In this document: positions 11,801 to 23,800 of the stretch, one piece after another
Layout of the letters: each line of letters begins with the position of its first letter
Numbering within the stretch: the stretch's first letter is position 1
NCBI RefSeq assembly: GCF_963259705.1
Contig: NC_081846.1
Coordinates: 87,494,641 to 87,558,640, forward strand
Reading direction: 5' to 3'
DNA: 64,000 nucleotides
DNA from: Myotis daubentonii
Lineage: Eukaryota > Chordata > Mammalia > Chiroptera > Vespertilionidae
Made by a program: the position numbers and the translations under genes
The notes under the pieces: model-generated
The model's input: only the letters and a program-made list of their open reading frames with translations
Told to the model about the DNA's origin: nothing
The model's database searches: none

Positions 11801-14800
11801 GCATTTTAATTATGATGTGTCTTGGTGTGGTCCTCTTTGGATTCCTTTTGTTTGGGGTTCTCCGCACTTCTTGGACCTGTAAGTCCATTTCTTTCACCAG
11901 GTGGGGGAAGTTTTCTGTCATTATTTCTTCAAATAGGTTTTCAATATCTTGCTCTCTCTCATCTTCTGGCACCCCTATAATTCTGATGTTGGTACGCTTG
12001 AAGCTGTCCCAGAGGCTCCTTACACTATCCTCGCATTTTTGGATTCTTTTTTCATTTTGCTTTTCCGGTTGGATGTTTTTTGCTTCCTCGCATTTCAAAT
12101 CATTGACTTGATTCTTGCGCTCCTCTGGTCTGCTGTCGGGCGTCTGTATAATATTCGTTATTTCAGTCTGTGTGTGCTTAATTTCTAGTTGGTTCCCCAA
12201 TATAAGATCGAGGGTCTTATTAGTTTTCGTGTAGATCTCATTAAGTTTATCGGCAGCTTCTAAACAGTTCTTGAGAGACCTTAAAAGTGTGGTTCTGAAC
12301 TCTATATCTTCCATTGACAATTTTGTCCTGTTTCTTTGTCTCCGCATTTTGTTATGCTTCCTTGGTGCACCCCCTAGTGGTCTTTGTTCGCAGTCTTATA
12401 GATAAATCTTGATTGTTGTAGCTAATTCCAGGGAGGGTTTGACCTCCAGGCCAAGTGGCTATGAGATTCAGCTGTGTCAGCAGTGAGAGAACTCTGTCCT
12501 CTAGGGAGGTGTTAATCTAGCCTTTGCCTGAGGCTATCTGGCAAATGGTTCTGCGCTGGGCTTGGGCGGGGCGGGTCGCACAGGATCAACAGGGTGGGCC
12601 GGAGAGAGCAGTTATGGCGGCTCTCAGTCCTGTCCCCAGGGGCTCTGCCTCTCTGAGTCCCAGCACCCGCTGCAAAGCTCGGAGAGAAAGCTGCACTCGC
12701 TCTGACCGAAGCCAGACAGTCCCGCTTCTCCCGTTTGAGTCTGGGTCCCTAAAGACTCGCCCGGATCTGGTGCTCAGAGTCTGCGACTCCCTCCCGATTG
12801 AAAACAACAACCGCCCTCCGCCGCCAGCCCGCTCCTCGCACTCCGCACCTCAGAATTTGACTTCAGCACTGCGCCTCCTCTGAGTGTCCGTATGCGTTTC
12901 TCTTTCCTCCTAGTTGTAGGACTTCCACTCAGCCAGCGTTCCTGTGGTTCTGGGTGATGTCCCTTCCGTTTTTTGGTTTCACTTTTGAAGTAGTTGTTCA
13001 AAGCAGCAAACTCCGGCGTTAACCTATGCCGCCATCTTGGTTCTCCCAGACTGACGAATTTCAGAGGGAAGGGGGAAAAGGGGATGGGAAGAGAATAACC
13101 AAAAATGTTCTATGCATGTATGCATTACCTATGACACAGACAATAGGGTGGTGAAGGCCTGGGGTGGGGCAGGAACTGGGTGGAGGGAGGCACTGGGGGA
13201 AAAAGAGGGGGGACACCTGTAATACACGCAACAATAAAGGCTTCAAAACAAAAACGGGAAGCAAATCAGATGTCCTGATAGGTACATGTATAAACAAACT
13301 GGTATATCCATAAAGGGGAGCATTATTCTACAATAAAAGAAATGAACTATCAAGCCATGAAAAGACAGAGGGGGACCTTAAATGCCCATTGTTAAGTGTC
13401 AGAAGCCAGTCTGAAAAGGCTACTTACTATATGATGCTAACCATATAACATTCTGAAAAAGGCAGAACTATCTAGATAGTAAAATTATCAATAATTGCCT
13501 GAGTTTCAAGGGACGAGGAGAGGGGAAGAGGGATGAAGAGGTAGAACACAGGGCACTTTTGGGGGCAGTGAAGTGATTGTACGTGAGTGTAATGGTGGAC
13601 ACATGACATCATGCATTTGTCAAAACCCAGTGAACTGTACAGCAGCAAGAGTGAAATCTACTGTAAACTAGGGACTTTAGTTAATAATATAACAATATTG
13701 CCTCATCAATTATAACAAATGTACCACACGAATGATAGAAGAACTTGTGCATGTGTTGGGGAGGTGGGGGGGGGGCGCGAATATGGGAACTCTCTGCACT
13801 TTCTGCATAATTTTTCTATAAACCTAAAACTACTCTAAAAATATAAAGTGTATTTTTAAAAAGACTGGGGGCAAGGAGGGAGACAACAACCATAAAAAAT
13901 ATAATAAAATAACATGAAAAACTGCCATTCTTTCAAACTGTTGAGATTTTGCTTCCCGGCAACTGTCGTCAGTTTGGCTCAAATAAACTCATAAAAAAAT
14001 CTTATAGGTTTGGACGTTTCTTAGATGGACAATACTAACAGGTGTAAGCCTACCTTTTTGCCCACCCCTGTCTAAACAGAGCACCACTCCCTGCATCTCA
14101 AAATGTGGCAGGAATTGAAGATTCCTCACCAGCCACCTCTCGGGAGTTCCCATTTTGATAAACTACCTCGTGATTTTGGACAAGTTTCTTCCTGTCTCAT
14201 GTCCTATCTGTAAAATAGGGCTGTTTCGATGATAAAAATATAACCAGGATGTAGACTGACAGAAGTTGGCATCACGACCGCTGGGTGTGACTGTGTACAA
14301 GTGCTTTGCAGAACTGCCCATGGGCCTGTGAACATGACCCTGGAACATCTGCCCTCCAGGCAGACACACTGGAGGACTGTGCACACACACACAGAGCATC
14401 ACGCACAGACTGCCGAGGAACATTCAATGTGGCACCCAAACCCAATCGGCCCCATACTGTCTGCAGTGCCAGCGACCTCCAGCAGCACACCTCAAAGACA
14501 TCAAGTAGGAAAAAAGGAAGTCACAGACGCCACACACTATTATTCCACTTATAGGGGCCCGGTGCATGAAATTCGTGCACGGGGTTTGCCGGCCATGGGG
14601 AGGGACCAGGGGAGGTTGGCTGGCTGTGGGAGGTTGGCTATGGGAGCGCACTGACCATCACGGGGCAGCTCCTGCATTGAGCGTCTGCCCCCGGTGGTGA
14701 GTGAATGTCATAGCAACTGGTCGGCCGGTCGTTCTGGTCATTCGGTCACTTAGGCTTTTATATATATAGATATGAAATTTTTAAATAGGCAAAATTCAAC

Positions 14801-17800
14801 AATACGTTGAGGAGGAACAAGAGAATGATTAATACAAAATTCAGACCAGCAGGTGGAGGGATGGAGAGGAATATGAAATGAGCTCACAAAGGGGCTCCTA
14901 ACATAACACTGTGTTAACCTCAGGGCAGGTACTGGGTACTTCGGTTATTCTTGAAACTGTGCACATACACTTCATATACTCTTGGCATACGCATGCTGTA
15001 TTCCACTATATAAATGGAAAGAATTCTAAAAATACACACACACAGCACACTCACACACTAGCCAATACGACAGCAAAACCCTTCCCAACTTAAAAAATGC
15101 AACCACATTTTATTGCCTGTCTGGATTACTGCCCCAAATCCTACAAACCCACCCACCTGTAGACCCCGGCCCCACCCTGCAGGGCCTAATGATGTGTGAA
15201 GCACATTTATTCTGTGCTGTTGGCCTGCTCCCGCGAGGTCCCTTGGCAGCCACCCACTTGGGCATGCAAAGCCTGAGGCAGAGACCACACGGGCTTAATC
15301 AGTAACTCCCTCATTTAATTAAGTGCCCTTGCACCCCAGGGGCCGCTTGGCGGCTGGCCAGACTGCCTGCAGTGCTCCGGACAATTAAGAACCAGAGGTT
15401 TCCAATTGATTTGGGGCTAAGAGGCAAGGAGACTTTGGGGAATAAGAATGGCCTACTTAGCGGAGGTGGCATTGGAGTTCTGCTCTCTGCTCCACTTGCT
15501 TAACTGCCTACTCTTGGGGGCACAGGGCAAGCTGGGGAAGGACCTTCCTTCAGGGACCAGTGAAATTGCAAGGGTTCCACACATTCTTGGCTTCTGTCTT
15601 CACAGAAGAAATTCATTCTGAATTGCAAAGTAACAAGTTTTCCACGCCACAACAACCACCCACTGCTCAGGACAGTTTGACCTTCCTGGCTAGTCCAAAG
15701 TTAAGTTCTCAGGCCAGAGACTCTGGGCTTCATTTTCTTTATCTGTGAAATGGGGCAAAAAAATAACTGCATTAGATTTGACCATAATGACATGGAAGGA
15801 ATTCTGACCTCGTGACGCAAACAGCAAAGTGCAGAGGGATGTACAGCTGCATGTGGGTTGCACGTTTGAGAAACTGGAAGTACACGCTCAGACACACCAC
15901 CACTGGCATAAGACTATCTGGCAGCACCTCATCACACTTAAGTAAACTCCTGCAGGAAGAGAGCGGGGAAGCCAGGGCCTTTCACACCTGCCTTCTGCTG
16001 CTCCACGCTGCCTGGCTGCTTACTCTGTGAATTGCTTTTTAAATAAAAAGGAAGGACCACCACCTCACCTTACCTCACGGACCTCCAGGATGAGATACCC
16101 ACGAAACGGGCTCTGAAGTACAGGATTATTACTAATAATGACAATTTATGAAATAAATATACACAGACCATTAAAAGCCTTACATTTTATACATCGTCAA
16201 ACTTAAAGATCTGTCCATCAGTTGCTCCCCAAAATAACAAGTGCCTAGCACTGTCAACAACAACATCCACTGCTTATTTAGCATCTTCTGGTACCTAACA
16301 GTTTCCTCATTTTATCCTTACCTGCTCGATAGGTATAATTATCCCCATTTTACAGATGTGGAAACTGAGGCTCAAAGAGGTTAAATAAATTTGCCCAAGG
16401 TTGCTCAGCTACTAGGAGCCCATTCCAGGTGGGGACACCAGTCCAACTCCAAATGCCACCTTTTCTCTATGTCCCCAGCAACCACTCCTGTGCCATTTCC
16501 CCTAAAATCCTCGACATAGGCTTTCAGAGTTCCCACAGCTGGCTCAGGGTCTGCAGGGGCTGAGCAGGGGGATCAGGGTTCCAGCCAATTTTTTTAAAGG
16601 ATTCAATTTAGGAAAGGTTGGATAGCCTACTGGCTGAGTGCTTGGGCTCTACAGCTGGACTACCAGGGATCCCCCCACTGGCTCCAGCCCTTACCAGCTA
16701 TGCAACCTGGGCATTTGCTCTCTTGTCTCAGTTTCCTACCTGTGAGATGGGATAATCCATCATAGGTGGGCTAGGAGTCATTCACAGAGGCTGCTGGAGA
16801 CCCAGGCAGTTCCTCTTAAAGGCGCAACACACAGACTTACTTGGACTCATTCCCACTGGGGCATCGGCTTGGGGGATTCCAGGAGGAACTAGATTGTCTG
16901 GCATCAGAGCAAGAACTTGGGGGCAGCTTTCTCCCAGACGGGGATGCTCACAGGGGTCACTGTTCCTATGCTGAGACCTCCCCATCCCCCCCCCACATCC
17001 CTCCCCTGACCCTCCCCCCCCCCCCCCCCCCCCGAGTCACAGAGCTGACTGGCAGGCACCATATCTGAGTCTCCATCAACCTGGCTCACACTGTTCGCTT
17101 CACCCTGGTGATTCCCCTCACCCAATCTGCAGCCCCACCCAAACTGCTTGAAGCAGGCTTTTTCATATAACCTGTCCTAGCTCAGTCTTCAGCCTTTCCT
17201 AAAATCTCTCAAACAAGTAGCAGCTGATGTCAGTGTGCCCCATACCTCCTGATAAGTGGCCCCAGGCCTGGCATTAGCAGCAGCTTGCCTTGCTTCACAG
17301 CTTGGCCTCCCCTGGGCACTTCCAAGCCCAACACAAGTAGCAGCCATCTGCAGATCAATCTGTAGCTCCTGCCCAGTGGCCCCAGGAAGGGCACAGGCAG
17401 TGTCTGACTTTGCACCTCCCAGGAGGCTCCAGAGCTGTGCACCAAGTGGACAGCTTCAGCCCACACCAGATTTCAGCTCTACACATCCATGAGTGACACA
17501 TTCAAAGGGAAGATTCTGTGAGCACCAAGGCCCCACTGAAGCAAGTCCTAATCCACAGGAGTATCTCCTGCACAGCAGCTCTTCCATTGTAGTTGCCACT
17601 GGTCCTCACAGCCAATTGGCCTGGAGGTCCATTCCTCCCAGTGACACCAACAGAAATCAAGGCTCAACTACAACAAGACAGTGTGAACAGCCCACACAGG
17701 GGTGTACCTACAGTGCCCAGCTCAGGTGACTGGGGAGGCTGAGCCACTGGGGCCTACAGGCCACCTACTCCACAAGGTCACTCTACCAACTCCAGGAAAC

Positions 17801-20800
17801 ATAGCAGCTCTACCCAATACACAGAAACAAACACAGGGAAGCAGCCAAAATGCAAAGACAAAGAAACATGTTACAAATGAAAATAAAACAGAAAAAAATC
17901 TCCAGAAAAAAAACTAAATGAAGTGGAAGCTAACAAAGTACTAGATATAGAGTTCTAAACAATGGTTATAAGGATACTCAGGATCTTAATGAGAGCCTCA
18001 AGGCACTTACTGAGACTTTCAAGAATGTGGGTGAGAACGTCAAAGACATGAAAAAGGACCAGTCCGAAATTCAGCATACACTAACTGAAATAAAGAATAA
18101 TTTACAGGGTTTCAACAGTAGAACATAGAATGTGGAGAATCAAATCAACAATTTGGAATATGAGGCAGCAAAAAACACCCAATTAGAAGAGCAAAAAGAA
18201 TAAAGAATCTAAAATATGAAGGTAGTGTACGGAGCCTCTGGGACAACGTTAAGCCTACCAATATCCGAATTATGGGGGTGCCACAAGGAAAACAGAGAGA
18301 GCAAGATATTGAAAACCTATTTGAAGAAATAATGACAGAAAACTTCCCCTACCTGGTGAACGAAATAGACTTACAAGTCCAGGAAGTGCAGAGAACCCCA
18401 AACAAGAGGAACCCAAAGAGGCCCACACCAAGACACATCATAATTAAAATGCCAAAAGTTAAAGATAAAGAGCATCTTAAAAACAGCAAGAGAAAAGCAG
18501 TCAGTTATCCACAAGGGAGCACCCATATTACTGTCAGCTGATTTCTCAACAGAAACTTTGCAGACCAGAGGGAGTGGCAAGAAATATTCAAAATGATGAA
18601 TAGCAAGGACCTACAACCAAGAATACTCTACCCAGCAAAGCCATCATTTAGAACTAAAGGATAGCTAAAGAGCTTCACAGACAAGAAAAAGCTAAAGGAG
18701 TTCATCACTATCAAATCAGTATTACATGAAATTTTGAAGGGTATTCTTGAAGAAAAAGAAGAAAAAGGAAAAGAAGTAGAAGAAAGATAAAAAATATAAA
18801 CAAATGGGCGTGGCTCAGTGGATGAGAGTCAACCTATGAACAAAGAGGTCATGGTTCAATTCCCAGTCAGGGCACTTGCCCAGGTTGCAGGTTCAATCCC
18901 CATGGTGGGGGGGGGGGGGGTATGCAGAAGGCAACCAATCAATGATTCTCTCTCATCATTGATGTTTCTCTCTCTCCCTCTCCCTTCCTCTCTGAAATCA
19001 ATTAAAAAATTATTTTTAAATATATGAAAAATAAAGTGGCAATAAATACATATATATCAACAACTGAATCTAAAAATGAAAATAAATGAACAAAGAATCT
19101 AATGAACAAAATAAACTGATGAATAAGATAGAACCAGAGGCATGGAAACATGGACTAGACCAATGAATCTCAGAGGAGATTAATTAAAGAACATATATGC
19201 ATATATGCATTACCTATGGACACAGGCAATAGGGTGGTGAAGGCCTGGGGTGGGATGGGAACCAGGTGGAGGGGGACAATGGGGAGATAAGAGGGGGACA
19301 TCTGTAATACTCCCAACAGTAAAGATTCTTTTAAATAAAAAAGAATCAGCCCTAACCAGTTTGGCTCAGTGGATAGAGCATTGGCCTGCGGACTCAAGGG
19401 TCCCAAGTTCGATTCCAGTCAAGGGCATATCCCCAGTAGGGGGTGTGCAGGAGGCAGCTGATCGATGTTTCTCTCTCATCAATTTTTCTAACTCTCTATC
19501 CCTCTCCCTTCCTCTCTGTAAAAAAATCAATAAAATATATTTTTAAAAAAAGAATCAAATGAGTCACTGCACGTGCACTTGGGACAGCAGTGGGAGCAGC
19601 CAGCGCCCAGTAGTGCTGGCACCCTTACCATCAGTGTTAAGAGGAAAGGTCAGGACAGAACAGGCGTAACAGCCTCCATTCTACAACTCGCAGGAATGCG
19701 ATGTGTCAGCAAGCCCGGTGAGCAGCCCTCCTCAGCCTGTGGAGTCAGACCTGTGCCCCTGCCAGGGGCTGCTTGTGACGGGCCCCAGAGGGCTGTGGCA
19801 CCTTCCCTATTCAGCAGAGGGGTCCTCCATACTGAGCCACATCCTTCCCATCACCAACCCCCGTCTAGTTCACTTCTCACTGGGCCCTGCCGCCTGCCCT
19901 GGGTGAGCACCCTTCTCCTGCCGCCTGCCCTGCAAGAACCCTGAGGGCAGGGGTGCCGTCTGTGCTCCCAGCTCCTGCATGGCACCTGGCCGAGGGTGAG
20001 GTAATGGAGTGGATACTCGAAAGCTATTCACACCCAGTTGTGGCTTCAGAGCTCTCTCCCTCCCAGCACACCAGGCTGCCGCTGCAGCCTGTGGCATGCC
20101 GGTGAGACCTGTTGGCCGTCTTGGGGCTAAAGTCATCCCAGACCCCACAGGATGCAGGGTCCGTGGCTCCTCTCTGGGACACGAAGCTCCAGCTCACCAG
20201 GCAGGGCAGGCAGCAAGCTCACCTCGTTGCTGACCACCACGTGGATGCCTGTGGGCCCCTGCCGGTAGACTCGGTGGATGTGCTGTGGGGAGATGCTGTA
20301 CAGGTTGGCGATCTTCTCAATCAACTCCAAGGTGGTCAGCTCTTCCAAGAAGATGGCATGGTACACTGAGGAGGCAGAAAGAGGTGCTTCTAGAGCAAGC
20401 GCCTGCTTTCTGAGGAGCTCGTCTCTCCCCCACCCGCCCTGCCCCACCCAGGAAAACAATGGCTTGCTTGTGGGGGTGCTCCTGCCCACACGGATCCATG
20501 GGGTTGGGCTGCAGTGGGCACATCCCTGGAATCAACGGGTGAAGAGGTGCCGGCTGCGGTTCCTCCTGGCTGTTTCGGTCTCTTAGGGGACTCATGTTAA
20601 GTGCGGAACTCCTGGACCCACCCCAGGCCCGGTGACATCCACGGAGGGGTGAAGGCTGGAGGCAGGAAGGCTGCAGAAATCTGCAGCTCTAACAAGCTCC
20701 CAGAGTGCTCACTGCGGGAACAGGAGGCAGCCCTGGGCCCTTCCTTCCTTGCACTGTCCACAGGGGTCACTGAAGCTGTCAGGTGGCCGAGAGATGTAAA

Positions 20801-23800
20801 GACAACTGCTACTGGGCAGCAGAGAGGGGTCTTGTCCTCTCCCTTCTCCACAGTCAGTAGCAGTGCACGTGGGCACTGTGGCCCCAGCAGGAGAAGGGGC
20901 ACCAGCCAGTCAGAAAGTCAGTGACCTGAGGCTGGGGTGGCACCAAACCCCAGCCAGCCAGGCCCCATGAAGACCTGGTGAGTTAATGCTTCAGGCCTCG
21001 AGTTCCTCAAACTACAATAGCTGGATTCAACCAGCAGCTCCCAACTCCTCCCTCAACCAAGGAACCCTCAGATCCAACACATCTGACCAGAGGCCCAACT
21101 TTAAAACATGCACAGGCACACACAGATGTACATGCACACACACATGCACATGAAAGTGCACACATACACATGTACACAGCACACAATACATGTGTGCACA
21201 CACGTATGTGTACGCACACGTGCACATCTGTACACACACGTGCACGTACACACATACATGTGTACAAATGCATGCACACATGTACCTACACACACACAGT
21301 GGGTCTTTGGAAGTGGGTGGCAGAGGCCACCAGGTCCCAGCCATGTGGCAGGTTCACCTTCCCACAACTCAAACAGGTTTCGTCGGGACAGTGTGGTCCC
21401 TGCGCAATGCTCCTCCAATTGCTCCTCCAGTACCGACTCCAGGCCTCTCTCCTCAGGTTCCTTTTAACATCAGAATTCTCATTGTACTCCTGTTTCCATT
21501 CTTTTAGAGAGCCTGTTCCACTTTCTCCAGTTTTACTTCCCAAACCAATCTGACTGCTGCAAGAGGAGCTGAAGGAAGATAGGCTGGCTCCTCTTGCCGT
21601 CACTGTCTGTCCCTGGCTTCCCTGCCCCCGCTGCACTCGGCCACCAGGAGCGCTCAGAGCCAGCAGAGGAGGGTCGCCACTCCCCGAACTCCTGCCATGC
21701 CCGGCTCTCCTCAGGGGCAGCGTGGGGGGAAGTTTGGGAAAACAAGGGGCTCTGGATCGGGCAACCCTGGTTCAAAGTCCTAACTCTGCCACCCAGGACA
21801 GTCCCCACTCCTCTAGGAGCCTTGGGGGTCCTGTCAGCACCTGCACTGCAAAGCCACCACCAGTTAAATCACGCACCATGCGTGGAACACCTGCCCTCTC
21901 CCTGTGCCAACCTGGCCCCTCTCCCTGTGCCGACCTGGCTCCACTCCCTGTGCCGACCTGGCCCCTCTCCCCGTGCGGATCTGGCTCCTTTCCCTGTGCC
22001 GACCTGGCCCCTCTCCCCGTGCGGACCTGGCCCTTCTCCCCGTGCGGACCTGTCTCCTCTCCCCGTGCCGACCTGTCTCCTCTCCCCGTGCCGACCTGGC
22101 CCCTCTCCCCGTGCCGACCTGTCTCCTCTTCCCGTGCCGACCTGTCTCCTCTCCCCGTGCCGATCTGGCCCCTCTCCCCGTGCGGACCTGGCCCCTCTCC
22201 CCTTGCGGACCTGGCCCCTCTCCCCGTGCCGACCTGGCCCCTCTCCCCGTGCCGACCTGGCCCCTCTCCCCGTGCGGACCTGGCCCCTCTCCCCGTGAGG
22301 ACCTGGCCCCTCTCCCCGTGCCCACCTGGCCCCTCTCCCTGTGCCCACCTGGCCCCTCTCCCCGTGCCGACCTGGCCCCTCTCCCCGTGCCGACCTGTCT
22401 CCTCTCCCCATGCCGACCTGGCCCCTCTCCCGTGTGCACACCTGTCTCCTCTCCTGTGTGTGGCACGCGGCACTTGGCTCTGTGCTTCGCAGGCCGACCA
22501 CGCCAAGAGCAGGGGCACCGGGGCTTTACCAGAAGGATGAAGGCCACACTAAGGGCTCAGAGCCAGCACCAGGGTCCCAGTGTTTGGATCCTGGCTCTGC
22601 CACTTACAACGCGGTCACCTTGGGCCAGTCAGCTGTGCCTCTGTCCCCACAGTGAGACCTCGTTAGCAACCGTTCCTCCTGAGAAGCAGATAAGCGACCA
22701 CGTGGGCAGCCTTGCGGCAGGGGCTGCAGCATGCTTCCTGCCGGGGCTGCAGAGCAGACGGCTCCTGCAGACACGGCACCCAGGGCGCCAAGGCGCTCGC
22801 ACTCGGCGCGCAGGGCTCACAGCGGGAGCTCTCTGCTCACCTCCCTGGACCTCACACAACACAGGGCAGTGGCGCTGTGCTCCTTTCACACACATGGAAG
22901 CTGACGCACAGGCCCCGGTACCTGCCCCAGGACACGGGGCCGCCAGGGGCATGGCCAGCACTGGTACTCAGGGACAGCTGACCTCAAAGCTTGTGTCCTC
23001 TCTCGCACTGCCCCAAGCTCCCAACCCAAGAAGCCCTGTGCCCCGAGGGGCTCCGGGACCCCTCAGCGGCGCTCCTGAGCCCTCATGCAGCAGCCACACC
23101 CTCCGGCCGGGGTCACAGGATGACGTGCTCCTGGGACCACGCCACCAAGCCACGTGTCACCCATCCAGGAGCCAGAAGGCCCAGCTCCCAGTCTGACCAT
23201 GAGAACCTCAGCGGCTTTGGGGGACACACCCACACTCTGGGCCCCTGTTTCCTGGGGTATAAAATAAGTAAGCTGGACCAGAGATATCTGGGGGATACCT
23301 TCCACCTTAAACATTTCCATCCCAGGATGAAGTTCAGCAAAACTTATCCTGCAAGAACCGAAGTGAGGGGATCAGGGACTCATTCTCAGTGAGAGCCCTG
23401 GTGCTTCTTCCGTTCTGTTGCCACCCAGAACCGGTCCGGGGGGGGGGGGGAGGGCCTCACAGCTCACCACACAGACCGCTGTCCCCACCACCGTCCCGCT
23501 TCTGCTGCAGGGGTGCCCGGCTCTGCTCCACCTCCTGACAGACATAAATGGTCATCTTCGGCCTCACGTTCCTGGCAGGAAGAAAGGAAGTAAACAGCAG
23601 GTGCGGGAGACCAAACTCTGTTGTTGCAGATTGTTCCAGAACACAGGGCGACCCAGCCGCCGGAAGGTCGGGGAGAAAGGAAGAAGGCCGTGGGGGTGCA
23701 GAATGCCTTTCGTGGTGGGGGTGGGGCAGAATCCCAGCCAGGCCGACCTGCTGAGGGGCTCTGCCCAGAACAGGAACCTCCAGAACGAGGCATTTCGCAG

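Larger units (their letters stand above)
7954..13258 (+). mobile_element. HAL1 (half-LINE-1) element A, interrupted by three insertions
   Basis: The 5' end reads ACGACCAAGATGGCAGCAT. A degraded ORF1 runs from ~9368 to 10940 and then, without any ORF2, passes through a purine-rich AAG tract into a 3' UTR ending near 13258 (CAACAATAAAGGC). ORF1 has an in-frame TGA at about 9545. The host is split by an hAT (9589-9795), an inverted L1 (10159-10653) and an inverted HAL1 (11147-13046). ORF1 joined directly to the 3' UTR is the definition of HAL1, known from Myotis. Confidence 0.8.

Noticed and set aside
6944..14070. A single 7-kb hAT spanning both CAGGRGTGGGCAA-like ends
   Set aside because: The flanking octamers GCCAAGTA and TCTAAACA do not match, so the two ends may belong to different copies.
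20223..20365. Assignment of the gene as UBP1 or TFCP2
   Set aside because: [44 protein letters not shown] and the KCGL ending fit TFCP2L1. The paralogues differ at these sites.
21594..23196. Overlapping long frames of 200-430 codons on both strands
   Set aside because: They arise from the 23-bp M2 array, which has no stop in most frames. Frames on both strands at once are a sign of a repeat and not of a gene.
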